From assembly GCF_000312665.1 (NCBI RefSeq), contig NZ_HF536772.1, positions 560,798 through 624,797 on the forward strand: a stretch of 64,000 bases of DNA, given 5' to 3'. This DNA is from Rhizobium mesoamericanum STM3625 (GTDB taxonomy: Bacteria > Pseudomonadota > Alphaproteobacteria > Rhizobiales > Rhizobiaceae). Positions 1 to 9,307 of the stretch are shown here, piece after piece. Each line of letters opens with the position of its first letter. The stretch's first letter is position 1. Both the position numbers and the translations under genes were made by a program. The notes beneath the pieces are model-generated. The model ran no database searches. It had not been told where the DNA came from and saw only the letters and a list, made by a program, of their open reading frames with translations.

Positions 1-465
1 CGCGGCGGGCCATTCATTGCAGAGCTTGACACGTTCGCCAGCGTATCCCCGGATGATCCGGTTACCGCGGATCTGCGCAACTTCGCCCAAACCGGCGTCC
101 CCTCGCGCACGGAGCTGATCCGCCAAGTTCCGGATGTTGCGAACGCAATCATAGAGTCCGTCGACCAGGCCGCCCCCGACCAGAGCTGGTCGGACCGGTT
201 GATGGCGAGCGCCAAATCGTTGGTGAAGGTCCGTCCCGTGGGTAATATCGAAGGTGCGAGCGTAGAGGCAATTGCCGCGCGCATAGAAGACAAGGTCAAG
301 AACGGTGATCTGCAGGGCGCTGTCTCCGAGTGGGCCGGTCTTCCGGAGCCGGCGAAAAAGGCATCCGCCGCCTTCAGACAATCGCTGGAAGCCCGCATTC
401 GCGTCGAGGATCTGGTTAGCAGTGCCCTTTCCAAGGCCGTCTCGAACGCCGGCAAGGAGGGCTGA
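1..465 (+). CDS. Mitofilin/HemX-like membrane protein, 3' end only
   Basis: The reading frame is open from the first base and ends at TGA 463-465, so the 5' part lies outside the window. About 154 C-terminal residues are visible, mostly helical and rich in Ala, Glu and Val. Rhizobial genomes usually carry a COG4223 (mitofilin-like, formerly uroporphyrinogen-III synthase-associated) protein directly before hemY, and the tail here, with repeated amphipathic helices and an ending KAVSNAGKEG, fits that. The family assignment rests mainly on this position, 3 nt before hemY; the visible part has no catalytic motif. Such proteins are expected in the inner membrane with a large periplasmic part. Confidence 0.6.
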   Translation, partial: RGGPFIAELDTFASVSPDDPVTADLRNFAQTGVPSRTELIRQVPDVANAIIESVDQAAPDQSWSDRLMASAKSLVKVRPVGNIEGASVEAIAARIEDKVKNGDLQGAVSEWAGLPEPAKKASAAFRQSLEARIRVEDLVSSALSKAVSNAGKEG

Positions 466-468
466 GAC

Positions 469-2061
469 ATGGTCAGGCTCGTCATTTTTGCCCTCCTCAT
501 CCTCGCTTTAGGTTACGGATTTTCCTGGCTTGCCGATCGCCCCGGCGATCTATCATTGACCTGGGAAGGGCAGCTCTATGAGACCCGGTTGATTGTTGCG
601 GCGAGCGCCTTGATCGCGCTCATCGCGGCCGTGATGGTCCTGTGGTGGCTGCTGCGAACGCTCTGGATGTCGCCCAATTCCGTCACTCGCTATTTTCGCG
701 CTCGCAAGCGCGACCGCGGATATCAGGCGCTGTCGACCGGTCTTATTGCAGCGGGTGCCGGAAATGCGCTGATGGCGCGCAAGATGGCCGCACGTTCCCG
801 CGGTTTGATACGTGCGAATCAGGAGCCGCTGATTGCTCTCCTGGAAGCGCAGGCGGCTTTGATCGAAGGCCGTCATGAGGAGGCCCGCGCCAAGTTCGAG
901 GCGATGACCAACGATCCTGAAACCCGTGAACTCGGTTTGCGCGGCCTGTATCTAGAAGCGAAGCGGCTCGGCGCCAATGAGGCCGCCCGCCAATTTGCAG
1001 AAAGAGCCGCTGATAGCGCACCCTATCTGCCATGGGCCGCCCAGGCGACGCTCGAATATCGCAGCCAGGCAGGTCAATGGGACGATGCCTTGCGGCTGCT
1101 GGAACTGCAAAAGGCCGGCCGCGCTATCGACAAGACAGAGGCCGACCGGCTTCGCGCCATACTGCTAACCGCTCGCGCGACCGACAAGCTGGAGAATGAC
1201 CCGGCGGGTGCGCGGGACGATGCCACGCATGCTTTAAAGCTCGCTCCGGATCTCGAGCCTTCCGCGATCATAGCGGCGAAAGCGCTGTTCCGGGAAGACA
1301 AGCTGCGCAAGGCAGCATCGATCCTCGAGCAAGCATGGAAATCGGCCCCCCACCCGGACATCGGCCGCACCTACGTGCGAGGTCGCGGCGGCGACACTGC
1401 TGCAGACCGTCTGAAACGCGCGGAGCGCTTGGAGGGGATGCGACCAAACAACGTGGAGTCGCTGCTTCTCGTGGCGCAGGCGGCGCTCGACGCGCAGGAT
1501 TTCGCAAAAGCTCGCGCCAAAGCAGAAGCCGCTGCGCGTATCCAGCCGCGCGAAGCCGCCTTCCTGCTGCTCGCCGATATCGAGGAAGCAGAAACGGGAG
1601 ACCAAGGCCGCGTCCGTCATTGGCTCGCTCAGGCCCTCAGAGCGCCGCGCGATCCGGCATGGGTGGCGGATGGTTTCGTTTCAGATAAATGGCTACCACT
1701 TTCACCCGTCACCGGTCGACTGGATGCATTTGTCTGGAAGGTGCCATTCGACCACGTGGAGAACGCTGGCGACCAAGGTATGGCGATCTCGATCGACAGT
1801 GCCCTGAAGACGCTGCCGCCGGTGCGCGAAGTCCGTTCGGAAAGCCCGGTCAGCGATCACCGCATCATCGAACTCGAACGGGCTGCCACTATAGCCGAGG
1901 CCGCGCGCCCGTCGCCTAAGCCGCCGGCGCCAGGCAAGCAGCCGGCAGAAACTGCAACCTCACCCGAACCACGCCCATTCTTTGGTGGCCTGCCGGACGA
2001 TCCCGGCGTCCGCAACCCGGTGGCCAAGCCAGAGTCCAAGACACGGCTTCGCCTTTTCTAG
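469..2061 (+). CDS. hemY: HemY-type TPR inner-membrane protein
   Basis: 530 aa. Two N-terminal membrane helices (about residues 3-20 and 41-65) are followed by a long helical TPR-like region rich in Ala, Arg and Leu, and by a Pro-rich tail. This is the HemY_N plus TPR architecture of proteobacterial HemY, a membrane protein linked to late haem biosynthesis; it is not the unrelated protoporphyrinogen oxidase also called HemY. The start follows the previous stop by 3 nt with GGAGG upstream, so it is translationally linked to the mitofilin-like gene. The role in haem synthesis comes from family knowledge and is not shown by catalytic residues. Confidence 0.85.
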   Translation: MVRLVIFALLILALGYGFSWLADRPGDLSLTWEGQLYETRLIVAASALIALIAAVMVLWWLLRTLWMSPNSVTRYFRARKRDRGYQALSTGLIAAGAGNALMARKMAARSRGLIRANQEPLIALLEAQAALIEGRHEEARAKFEAMTNDPETRELGLRGLYLEAKRLGANEAARQFAERAADSAPYLPWAAQATLEYRSQAGQWDDALRLLELQKAGRAIDKTEADRLRAILLTARATDKLENDPAGARDDATHALKLAPDLEPSAIIAAKALFREDKLRKAASILEQAWKSAPHPDIGRTYVRGRGGDTAADRLKRAERLEGMRPNNVESLLLVAQAALDAQDFAKARAKAEAAARIQPREAAFLLLADIEEAETGDQGRVRHWLAQALRAPRDPAWVADGFVSDKWLPLSPVTGRLDAFVWKVPFDHVENAGDQGMAISIDSALKTLPPVREVRSESPVSDHRIIELERAATIAEAARPSPKPPAPGKQPAETATSPEPRPFFGGLPDDPGVRNPVAKPESKTRLRLF

Positions 2062-2076
2062 ACAAACAGGACCTAA

Positions 2077-2562
2077 ATGTTCGAACGCTTTCAGGAATTC
2101 TTTCAAAATCTGACCTCCGACAATTCAAAGAAAGGTTTCGCCCCGGATGACCCGCGCATTGCGGTCGCTGCGCTTTGCATGCAGGTCATGGAAGCGGACG
2201 GGCAGGTCAAGGACAGTGAGACGAAACGACTTCGCAAGCTGCTTAAGGACCAGTACGGACTCGACCGTAAGCAGCTCGACGCCCTGATGGCAGCGGGTCA
2301 GGAGGCGGAAAGCGATGCGGTCGATTACTACCGCTTCACGTCGGATCTCAAGCGTCATCTCAACACGGAACAACGGCTTGAACTGATCGGAGTTCTCTGG
2401 GACATCGTCTATGCCGATGGCGAGCGCAGCGAGATGGAGGATGACGCGATCTGGCGCATAGCCGAACTTCTCGGGGTTTCCGCGCGCGAACGGATCCAAA
2501 AGAGGCAGGAGGCAGCCCGCCGAGTGACAGATGCCGAGGTGATCCAGGACGATGCCGACTGA
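2077..2562 (+). CDS. TerB-family (tellurite resistance-like) protein
   Basis: 161 aa, all-helical and soluble with no signal peptide. The two acidic stretches MEADGQVKDSE (about residues 34-44) and YADGERSEMED (about 110-120) are the repeated metal-binding-like segments typical of TerB/DjlA-like domains. It starts 15 nt after hemY and its last codons overlap the start of the next gene, so it belongs to the same transcript. Alphaproteobacteria commonly have a single TerB protein next to hemY; there are no other ter genes here, so a real link to tellurite resistance is doubtful and the function is unknown. Confidence 0.8.
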   Translation: MFERFQEFFQNLTSDNSKKGFAPDDPRIAVAALCMQVMEADGQVKDSETKRLRKLLKDQYGLDRKQLDALMAAGQEAESDAVDYYRFTSDLKRHLNTEQRLELIGVLWDIVYADGERSEMEDDAIWRIAELLGVSARERIQKRQEAARRVTDAEVIQDDAD

Positions 2563-3310
2563 CCGCTTACCCGAGCACGACCCACGCCCGGTCCTGATTG
2601 TTCTCCATCAGGAGCACTCGAGTCCTGGCCGGGTAGGTCACCTGCTGGTCGAGAAGGGGTATCGGCTCGATATCCGGCGCCCGGTTCTTGGCGATAAGCT
2701 TCCCTCGACGCTTGCCGAACATGCGGGCGCCGTCGTCTTCGGCGGACCAATGAGCGCTAACGATACGGATGATTTCGTCAAGACGGAGATCAATTGGCTC
2801 GATGTGCCACTAAGAGAAAAACGCCCACTGCTCGGCATCTGCCTTGGCGCACAGATGCTGGTCAGGCAACTCGGCGGCAAGGTCCAGGCGAACGTTGATG
2901 GTTCCACCGAGATTGGCTGGTATCCTCTACGCCCGACCGAGAAAGGCCGCCTGCTGATGCACTGGCCGAGGATGGTTTATCACTTTCACCGCGAAGGCTT
3001 TGACCTGCCGCACGGCGCGGAGTTGCTGGCGGAAGGCGACACCTATCCCAATCAGGCTTTTCGCTATGACGGCCATGCCTGGGGTCTCCAGTTCCATGCT
3101 GAGCTTACGCGCGCGATGATGCATCGGTGGGTGGTTCACGGCGCGCATCGCTTCATCCTTCCGAACGCGCAGCAGGGCCGTGAACATCTCGAAGGACGAA
3201 TGCTCTTCGACGCGCCGCTGAAAGCATGGTTGAATGAGTTCCTCGATATTGTTTTCGAGGGCAAGACGTCCAATTCTGTCGCAACATCCAGAGCCGCTCT
3301 CCCCGCTTAA
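2552..3310 (+). CDS. Class I glutamine amidotransferase-like protein
   Basis: 252 aa. The nucleophile elbow GICLGAQ puts the catalytic Cys at residue 97, and QFHAEL gives His182 and Glu184, so the Cys-His-Glu triad of class I glutamine amidotransferases is complete. The fold matches stand-alone GuaA-N-like amidotransferases (COG0518), which release ammonia from glutamine or act as gamma-glutamyl hydrolases. No synthetase domain is attached, so the acceptor is unknown. The start codon lies inside the 3' end of the TerB gene (11-nt overlap), suggesting translational coupling. Confidence 0.85.
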   Translation: MPTDRLPEHDPRPVLIVLHQEHSSPGRVGHLLVEKGYRLDIRRPVLGDKLPSTLAEHAGAVVFGGPMSANDTDDFVKTEINWLDVPLREKRPLLGICLGAQMLVRQLGGKVQANVDGSTEIGWYPLRPTEKGRLLMHWPRMVYHFHREGFDLPHGAELLAEGDTYPNQAFRYDGHAWGLQFHAELTRAMMHRWVVHGAHRFILPNAQQGREHLEGRMLFDAPLKAWLNEFLDIVFEGKTSNSVATSRAALPA

Positions 3311-3455
3311 ACGTGCGCCATGCACCACGTCGTGCTAGAATCGAGTGCACTGCCACTCTGGCGATACTGACCAGCAATGCTTTCCGGTCCGAATGAGATC
3401 TTGGAATTTGCCGTGCCCGCCCAGTGACGACCAAAGCTATTTCCGGAGGAGTTCC

Positions 3456-3941
3456 ATGGCTAACTACGAGCAGAGACTTGCCGCGATGGGATTGGTTCTA
3501 CCGCAACCCCTGAAGCTGCCTTCCAACATGGTCCTTCCATTTCCCTGGGTGAATGTGCGCGGCAATCGCGCATTCGTGTCAGGCCATGGTCCGCAAAATA
3601 CCGATGGCACGCCCGCCGGCCCGTTCGGAGCCGTCGGCGAGAACATCTCCATTGAGGAGGCCAAGGCATCTGCTCGGAAAGTAGCTCTTTCCATGTTGGG
3701 AAGCCTGAAGCGGGAGTTGGGCAGCCTCGATCGGATTACCGGCTGGTGCCGCGTGTTCGGCATGGTGAATTGCGCGCCGCGCTTTGCCAATCCACCAGCC
3801 GTAATCAACGGTTTCACCGAATTGATCATTGAAGTGTTCGGGCCGGAGGTGGGCAGTCACTCCCGATCTGCGATCGGCGTTGCCGGCCTGCCGCTGAACT
3901 TTCCGGTCGAAATAGAAGCAGAACTCATTATCTCGACCTGA
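3456..3941 (+). CDS. RidA/YjgF-family protein
   Basis: 161 aa from ATG 3456, chosen over an in-frame ATG at 3345 because GGAGG lies just upstream and the family N-terminus (ANYEQRLAAMGL) begins there. The protein matches the longer YjgF-like subgroup: a conserved VSGHGP stretch near residue 40, a central helix, and the C-terminal SRSAIGVAGLPLNFPVEIE, whose Arg corresponds to the substrate carboxylate-binding Arg of RidA. RidA proteins deaminate reactive enamine/imine intermediates from PLP enzymes; this subgroup has no firmly known substrate. The gene converges on an MFS gene with only 12 nt between them. Confidence 0.82.
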   Translation: MANYEQRLAAMGLVLPQPLKLPSNMVLPFPWVNVRGNRAFVSGHGPQNTDGTPAGPFGAVGENISIEEAKASARKVALSMLGSLKRELGSLDRITGWCRVFGMVNCAPRFANPPAVINGFTELIIEVFGPEVGSHSRSAIGVAGLPLNFPVEIEAELIIST

Positions 3942-3953
3942 AGACTGCCACGC

Positions 3954-5195
3954 TTATCCCACCCGCTCCGGCGCATCAAGTGTGTCGATTCTGCGCAGCT
4001 TTGGAAAGCTCGTGGCCCAGATTGCCGCGACGGCAAGTGTTCCAATGCCACCGATGACGACAGCAGGCACGGCGCCGAAGATGGAAGCCATCGTGCCTGC
4101 TCGAAATTCGCCGAGCTCGTTGGAGGCGCCGACGAAGACCATGTTGACGGCGTTAACCCGGCCGCGCAATTCGTCCGGCGTCCAGAGGGCGATCAGGCTC
4201 TCCCGCACATAGACGGAGACCATATCTGCCGCCCCCATAATGGCCAATGCCGCGATCGACAGTTCCCTACTGGTCGAGAACCCGAATATGACGGTGCCGA
4301 TGCCGAACAGGGCGACGCCGATGAACATCGCAATGCCCACACTATGCTTGAGGGGATAGGCAGCTAGAAATATAGCCATCGCGATGGCGCCAACCCCGGG
4401 CGCCGAACGCAACAGGCCGAGGCCCCAAGGGCCGAGTGTCAGGATATCGCGCGCAAAGATAGGCATCAGCGCCGTCGCGCCGCCGAGCAGTACCGCGAAG
4501 AGATCGAGCGATATCGCACCCAGAACGACTTTCTCGGCACGGATGAAGCGGAAGCCGCCAAGGATCATATCCCAACTCTTGGCTTCACCCATTGTCTTCT
4601 GCGGCGGTTTGGGGATCATATAGAGCAGGGCCGCACCCAGAGCAGCGAAGACGACAGCAACTGTGTAGGCCGTATGAGGGTTGATCCCGTACAACAGACC
4701 GCCAAGAACAGGGCCCGTGATTGCCGCCAGCTGCCATGAAGACGAATTCCAGGCGATGGCATTCGACAGATCCTGTGGCGGCACAAGGTTCGGCGCCAGC
4801 GACTGCACGGCCGGCGACATGAAGGCACGCTCGACGCCGAAGACCAGCAGAACGGCAAACACAGGCAGCGGTGAGAACGTGCCGGTTATCGTCATCAACA
4901 GCAGCGCCAGCGTACAAAGCGCGCTGACGAGCGAGCAGAGGGCGGCGATAACACGCCGATTGTGCTGGTCGGCGACGGATCCGGTGACTAGGATCAGGAC
5001 CAGCGACGGCAAAAATTGCACAAGGCCAATCAGGCCAAGGTAAATCGCACTGCGCGTCTGATCATACATCTGCCAGCCGACGGCTACACTGACGATCTGC
5101 TGCGAAAAGGACAGAAGAAACCGCGCGAAAAAGAACCGGGTGTAAGACGGATGCCGGAACGCGGCAAAACGATCTCCGGTTGGCGAAAAGGACAT
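3954..5195 (-). CDS. MFS transporter, EntS-like (MFS_3)
   Basis: 413 aa from the ATG at 5195 (MSFSPTGDRF); an in-frame ATG at 5228 would add 11 residues but has no better ribosome site. About 11-12 membrane helices are evident. The loop GSVADQHNRR is MFS motif A between helices 2 and 3. The sequence resembles the EntS/MFS_3 group, which exports siderophores or drugs; the substrate cannot be read here and no siderophore genes are nearby. It is transcribed alone, convergent with the RidA-like gene and divergent from yggT. Confidence 0.82.
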   Translation of the reverse strand: MSFSPTGDRFAAFRHPSYTRFFFARFLLSFSQQIVSVAVGWQMYDQTRSAIYLGLIGLVQFLPSLVLILVTGSVADQHNRRVIAALCSLVSALCTLALLLMTITGTFSPLPVFAVLLVFGVERAFMSPAVQSLAPNLVPPQDLSNAIAWNSSSWQLAAITGPVLGGLLYGINPHTAYTVAVVFAALGAALLYMIPKPPQKTMGEAKSWDMILGGFRFIRAEKVVLGAISLDLFAVLLGGATALMPIFARDILTLGPWGLGLLRSAPGVGAIAMAIFLAAYPLKHSVGIAMFIGVALFGIGTVIFGFSTSRELSIAALAIMGAADMVSVYVRESLIALWTPDELRGRVNAVNMVFVGASNELGEFRAGTMASIFGAVPAVVIGGIGTLAVAAIWATSFPKLRRIDTLDAPERVG

Positions 5196-5334
5196 GGAAG
5201 TTTTCCAGGACAACAAGCCAGACGCCAACGCACGACGCCGCGATTAAACATGATTTACAATGCGTTTCGAGACAGCACTTGCCCGTTTAGTCGCCAATGT
5301 CTACATGTCTGTCAACAACGAACTGGAGACGGCA

Positions 5335-5625
5335 ATGCTTGCGCTTTTTCAAACCATTGATTTGGCGTTGAATCTCTACACTTGGGTGCTGATTGCCAGC
5401 GCCATCTTTTCCTGGCTGTATGCGTTCAACGTAATCAACTCCAGCAATCAGTTCGTCAATTCGGTCGGCATGTTCCTCTACAACGTGACCGAACCGCTGC
5501 TGCGACCGATCCGCCGCGTGCTGCCGAACCTCGGCGGCATCGATATCTCGCCAATCATCCTACTGCTGATCATCTTCTTCGTGCGCTCGCTGATGTGGAA
5601 TTCGATCTTCCCGTTGGTAGCATGA
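5335..5625 (+). CDS. yggT: YggT-family membrane protein
   Basis: 96 aa from ATG 5335, preceded by GGAGA; upstream in-frame ATGs at 5260 and 5305 extend it with a sequence unlike the family. Two hydrophobic helices flank the conserved segment containing [19 protein letters not shown], the YGGT (PF02325) signature. This is a small integral membrane protein linked to osmotic or cation homeostasis in E. coli and to membrane organisation in other bacteria. It overlaps yggU by ATGA at 5622-5625, the conserved yggT-yggU pairing. Confidence 0.88.
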   Translation: MLALFQTIDLALNLYTWVLIASAIFSWLYAFNVINSSNQFVNSVGMFLYNVTEPLLRPIRRVLPNLGGIDISPIILLLIIFFVRSLMWNSIFPLVA

Positions 5626-5936
5626 ACCGGCCCTGGGCTGTATTCACCGACCATATAGCTCTGACGGTTCGTCTGACGCCAAACGGCGGACGCGATGCTA
5701 TCGACGGCGTGGAGACGGACGGCGACGGCAAGCCCCACCTCAAAGTAAAAGTGACTGCCGTTCCCGAGAAGGGCAAGGCGAACAAAGCGTTGGTCGCACT
5801 GATGGCCAAGTCGCTTAGTGTCCCAAAGTCGTTGGTCAGTCTCGCGTCAGGCGAGACGTCGCGTAAAAAAATCCTCCGGATCGATGGCGATCCGGAGGAT
5901 TTGATCAGGAAACTGAAAGACCTTATCGAGTGCTGA
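5622..5936 (+). CDS. DUF167 / YggU-family protein
   Basis: 104 aa. It begins with ATGA overlapping the stop of yggT. The motif [22 protein letters not shown] (residues about 41-62) is the signature of the DUF167/YggU family, small alpha/beta proteins of unknown function common in bacteria and eukaryotes. The stop codon TGA 5934-5936 directly abuts the stop of the convergent ppa gene with no gap. The function is unknown, but the family assignment is strong. Confidence 0.88.
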   Translation: MNRPWAVFTDHIALTVRLTPNGGRDAIDGVETDGDGKPHLKVKVTAVPEKGKANKALVALMAKSLSVPKSLVSLASGETSRKKILRIDGDPEDLIRKLKDLIEC

Positions 5937-6473
5937 TCACGCCTTTTTTTTCTTGAAGCGTTCGATCGCCTCAAGGATCAGCTGTCCGGCTTCTGTTGAG
6001 TCACCCCAACCGTAGATCTTCACCCACTTGCCCGGCTCGAGATCCTTGTAGTGCTCGAAAAAGTGCTCGATCTGCTTCAAGGTGATCTCCGGAAGATCGG
6101 TGTGGTCTTTCACCTTTTCGTAACGCAGCGTCAGCTTCGGCGACGGGACGGCGATGATCTTCTCGTCCTTGCCGGAATTGTCTTCCATCTTGAGCACGCC
6201 GATCGGGCGCACGTTGATGACACAGCCAGGAACGAGCGGACGCGTACTGGCGATCAAGACGTCGATCGGATCGCCGTCCTCAGATAGCGTATGCGGCACG
6301 AAACCGTAATTGCCTGGATAGGTCATCGGCGTATAGAGGAAACGATCGACGACGAGCGTACCTGCTTCCTTGTCCATCTCGTACTTGATCGGGTGGCCGC
6401 CGACGGGCACCTCAACGATTACGTTGACATCTTCCGGCGGGTTCTTGCCGATGGAAATCGCGTCAATGCGCAT
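5937..6473 (-). CDS. ppa: Inorganic pyrophosphatase
   Basis: 178 aa from ATG 6473, preceded by GAGGGA; a longer in-frame start at 6581 adds non-homologous residues. The family I signature DGDPID gives metal-binding Asp66, Asp68 and Asp71, and the Lys/Glu/Arg residues around positions 21-45 (EVPVGG, KYEMDK, DRFLYTP) match soluble hexameric pyrophosphatases. The cytoplasmic enzyme hydrolyses PPi to two phosphates and so pulls biosynthetic reactions forward. The C-terminus ends in a Lys cluster. Transcribed alone; the length is normal for the family. Confidence 0.96.
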   Translation of the reverse strand: MRIDAISIGKNPPEDVNVIVEVPVGGHPIKYEMDKEAGTLVVDRFLYTPMTYPGNYGFVPHTLSEDGDPIDVLIASTRPLVPGCVINVRPIGVLKMEDNSGKDEKIIAVPSPKLTLRYEKVKDHTDLPEITLKQIEHFFEHYKDLEPGKWVKIYGWGDSTEAGQLILEAIERFKKKKA

Positions 6474-6656
6474 AGAGCTTCCCTCTAAAGGTTGAGTCGA
6501 TGGTTGCCAGATACTGGGAATCATCCCGCAACGCAACATGCCAAGTCGGCAATTTGCGTCGCCGCCAAGGCTCGTCGCCATGTTGCTTGAAGCGAGTAAC
6601 CCGGCCTGACTTTCGAGTTCGATTTTCGCGAAAGAGCGTAGACTAGGAAATCGGCA

Positions 6657-7163
6657 TCAACCCCAGATGAAGCCGATTTTCTTCAGCTGCTTCTGGTCGA
6701 ACGTTTCCATGCCCTCGCAATAGTCGATACCACCGTGGCTGCGATAGAACTGCGCGCCGGTCTCATTTTCTTCGAGACACCAGACAACCAGACCATTGCA
6801 ACCAAGCGACTTCAAAAGCCGTCTTGCTTCACCAAAAAGCATGTGTCCGAGCCCAATGCCCTGGTATTCCGGCCGAAGATAGAGCTCGTAGATCTCACCT
6901 TCCTGGGGAAGCGCACGAGCACGATTGAGACCAAGCGTAGCATAGCCCGCGACCGTACCAGCGACATCCAGAACGAGCAGCGTGGCAGGCCCGCGGGTCG
7001 CCTTGCGCCACCAATTCTCACCGCGACGCTCGATCATCTGCCGCAATGCACGATGCGGAATAATCCCCGCGTAAGTGTGCTGCCACGCAAGCCGATGCAC
7101 TTCCGATATGGCTCGGGAATCGTGCGGTTCGGCCCGCCGAACATCGATCGACAACGTCTTCAT
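6657..7163 (-). CDS. GNAT-family N-acetyltransferase
   Basis: 168 aa from ATG 7163 (MKTLSIDVRRAEP). The acetyl-CoA binding loop is visible as RPEYQGIGLG followed by HMLFGEARRLL (GNAT motif A, Q/RxxGxG/A), and the C-terminal FYRSHGGIDY is motif B. The substrate is unknown. An upstream in-frame start at 7232 is less likely, since family homology begins at the chosen Met. The gene lies between ppa and typA on the same strand but is separated from typA by that gene's terminator. Confidence 0.85.
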   Translation of the reverse strand: MKTLSIDVRRAEPHDSRAISEVHRLAWQHTYAGIIPHRALRQMIERRGENWWRKATRGPATLLVLDVAGTVAGYATLGLNRARALPQEGEIYELYLRPEYQGIGLGHMLFGEARRLLKSLGCNGLVVWCLEENETGAQFYRSHGGIDYCEGMETFDQKQLKKIGFIWG

Positions 7164-7310
7164 AACGCGTACTCTGGTCCCATTGGCGGCAATTAACCAT
7201 ATGCGCGCCGCGCATTCAGGCCTCTTGCCCACAGGCTTAACATGTGGACGACACCTGAAATTTAACGCTTTTTTAACTATTGCGACAAGCGAGATTCGGC
7301 AAACTGCACA

Positions 7311-7341
7311 AATAAAAAACCCCGGCTCAATGGCCGGGGTT
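7311..7341 (-). terminator. Intrinsic terminator of typA
   Basis: A perfect 9-bp stem (7318-7326 with 7333-7341, arms AACCCCGGC/GCCGGGGTT, 6-nt loop) is followed on the reverse strand by a run of six T. It lies 24 nt past the typA stop, so it most likely ends the typA transcript. Confidence 0.88.
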
Positions 7342-7364
7342 GAAGGCTGAAAGACTTCAGCGGC

Positions 7365-9185
7365 TTAGGCCGACTTGGCCTTTTCGAAGCGCTTGCGGTC
7401 GTTGGCGTCAAGATACATCTTGCGCAGACGGATCGATTTCGGCGTCACTTCGACCAGCTCGTCATCCTGGATCCAGGAGAGTGCGCGCTCGAGCGTCATA
7501 CGGATCGGCGGCGTAAGCTTGACGGCTTCGTCCTTGCCGGCAGCGCGGATGTTCGTGAGCTTCTTGCCCTTCAGCACGTTGACCTCGAGGTCGTTGTCAC
7601 GGCTGTGGATGCCGATGATCATGCCCATGTAGACCTTTTCGCCGGCGTCGATGATCATCGGACCACGGTCTTCCAGGTTGAACAGAGCGTAGGCAACGGC
7701 TTCGCCGGCTTCGTTTGCGAGCAGAACACCGTTGATGCGGCCACCGATCTCACCCTTGTATGGCTGGTAGTCATGGAACAGACGGTTCATCACGGCAGTG
7801 CCGCGAGTATCCGTCAGGAGTTCCGACTGGTAGCCGATCAGGCCGCGGGTCGGCGCGTAGAAGCGCAGGCGAACGCGGTTGCCGCCCGACGGACGCAGCT
7901 CGACCATCTCGGCCTTGCGCTCGGACATCTTCTGGACAACGACGCCGGAATGCTCTTCGTCGACGTCGATGACGACTTCTTCGATCGGCTCCATCATCTG
8001 GCCTGTCGCTTCGTCCTTGTGCATGACGACGCGCGGACGCGACACGGCAAGCTCGAAGCCTTCGCGACGCATGTTTTCGATCAGAACGGCGAGCTGCAGT
8101 TCGCCGCGGCCCGACACGAAGAACGAATCCTTGTCCGGAGACTCTTCGATCTTCAGCGCGACATTGCCTTCGGCTTCCTTGAATAGGCGGTCACGGATGA
8201 CGCGCGAGGTGACCTTGTCGCCTTCGGTGCCGGCAAGCGGGCTGTCGTTGACGATGAAGGACATGGTAACGGTCGGCGGGTCGATCGGCTGTGCCGCCAT
8301 CGGCTCGGTGATGGCAGGATCGCAGAACGTGTCGGCGACGGTGCCCTTGGAGAGGCCGGCGATCGCGACGATGTCGCCGGCATGCGCTTCTTCGATCGGC
8401 GTGCGCTCGATGCCTCGGAATGCGAGGATCTTCGAGATGCGACCGCTTTCGATCAGCTTACCGTCCTGGCCGAGAACCTTGACCGCCTGGTTCGGCTTGA
8501 TCGAGCCGGAAGCGATACGGCCGGTGATAATGCGGCCGAGGAAGTTGTTGGCTTCAAGGATCGTGCCGATCATGCGGAACGGACCTTCTTCGACCTTCGG
8601 CTCCGGAACGTGCTGAATGACGAGGTCGAGCAGCGGCTTCAGACCTTCTTCCTGCGAACCGTTCGGATCGGTGTTCATCCAGCCAGAGCGGCCCGAACCG
8701 TAGAGGATCGGGAAGTCGAGCTGCTCGTCGGTTGCGTCGAGTGCCGCGAACAGATCGAACACTTCGTTAACGACTTCATCGATACGGGCGTCCGGACGGT
8801 CGACCTTGTTAATCGCAACGATCGGGCGAAGCCCGACCTTCAGCGCCTTGCCGACAACGAACTTGGTCTGCGGCATCGGACCCTCTGCGGCGTCCACGAG
8901 AACGATCGCACCATCCACCATCGAGAGAATACGCTCGACTTCACCGCCGAAGTCGGCGTGACCGGGAGTGTCCACGATGTTGATGCGGGTGTCCTTCCAC
9001 TCGATCGACGTCGCCTTGGCTAGAATCGTGATGCCGCGTTCCTTTTCGATGTCGTTGGAGTCCATGACGCGTTCCATGACGCGCTGGTTCTCGCGGAACG
9101 AACCGGACTGTTTCAGGAGCTCGTCAACCAAGGTCGTCTTGCCATGGTCAACGTGCGCGATAATCGCGATGTTGCGAAGTGCCAT
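7365..9185 (-). CDS. typA: Translational GTPase TypA/BipA
   Basis: 606 aa from ATG 9185; the 18 residues before it (from 9239) are Pro/Ser-rich and not part of the family. G-domain motifs: AHVDHGKTT (G1, residues 9-17), DTPGHADFGGE (G3) and NKVDRPDA (G4), followed by the beta-barrel, two EF-G-like domains and the BipA-specific C-terminal domain. TypA is a ribosome-binding GTPase for growth under stress and low temperature and for 50S assembly. It is a single-gene unit with a strong terminator. Confidence 0.97.
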   Translation of the reverse strand: MALRNIAIIAHVDHGKTTLVDELLKQSGSFRENQRVMERVMDSNDIEKERGITILAKATSIEWKDTRINIVDTPGHADFGGEVERILSMVDGAIVLVDAAEGPMPQTKFVVGKALKVGLRPIVAINKVDRPDARIDEVVNEVFDLFAALDATDEQLDFPILYGSGRSGWMNTDPNGSQEEGLKPLLDLVIQHVPEPKVEEGPFRMIGTILEANNFLGRIITGRIASGSIKPNQAVKVLGQDGKLIESGRISKILAFRGIERTPIEEAHAGDIVAIAGLSKGTVADTFCDPAITEPMAAQPIDPPTVTMSFIVNDSPLAGTEGDKVTSRVIRDRLFKEAEGNVALKIEESPDKDSFFVSGRGELQLAVLIENMRREGFELAVSRPRVVMHKDEATGQMMEPIEEVVIDVDEEHSGVVVQKMSERKAEMVELRPSGGNRVRLRFYAPTRGLIGYQSELLTDTRGTAVMNRLFHDYQPYKGEIGGRINGVLLANEAGEAVAYALFNLEDRGPMIIDAGEKVYMGMIIGIHSRDNDLEVNVLKGKKLTNIRAAGKDEAVKLTPPIRMTLERALSWIQDDELVEVTPKSIRLRKMYLDANDRKRFEKAKSA

Positions 9186-9307
9186 ATGTCTAGATCTCTG
9201 AGGCTGGGGCGCCGCGCTGGGAGAAGGCGCCAATTTCATTTGGGCGGCTCATACAGTGTTTTTCGCTTTTGCGAAAGGGGGGAGCCCCTGATTGACTGCT
9301 TGTATGC

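Noticed and set aside
8382..9023. 213-aa forward frame opposite typA
   Set aside because: Antisense shadow, rich in Arg/Asp/Val as expected from the reverse of a GC-rich GTPase gene.
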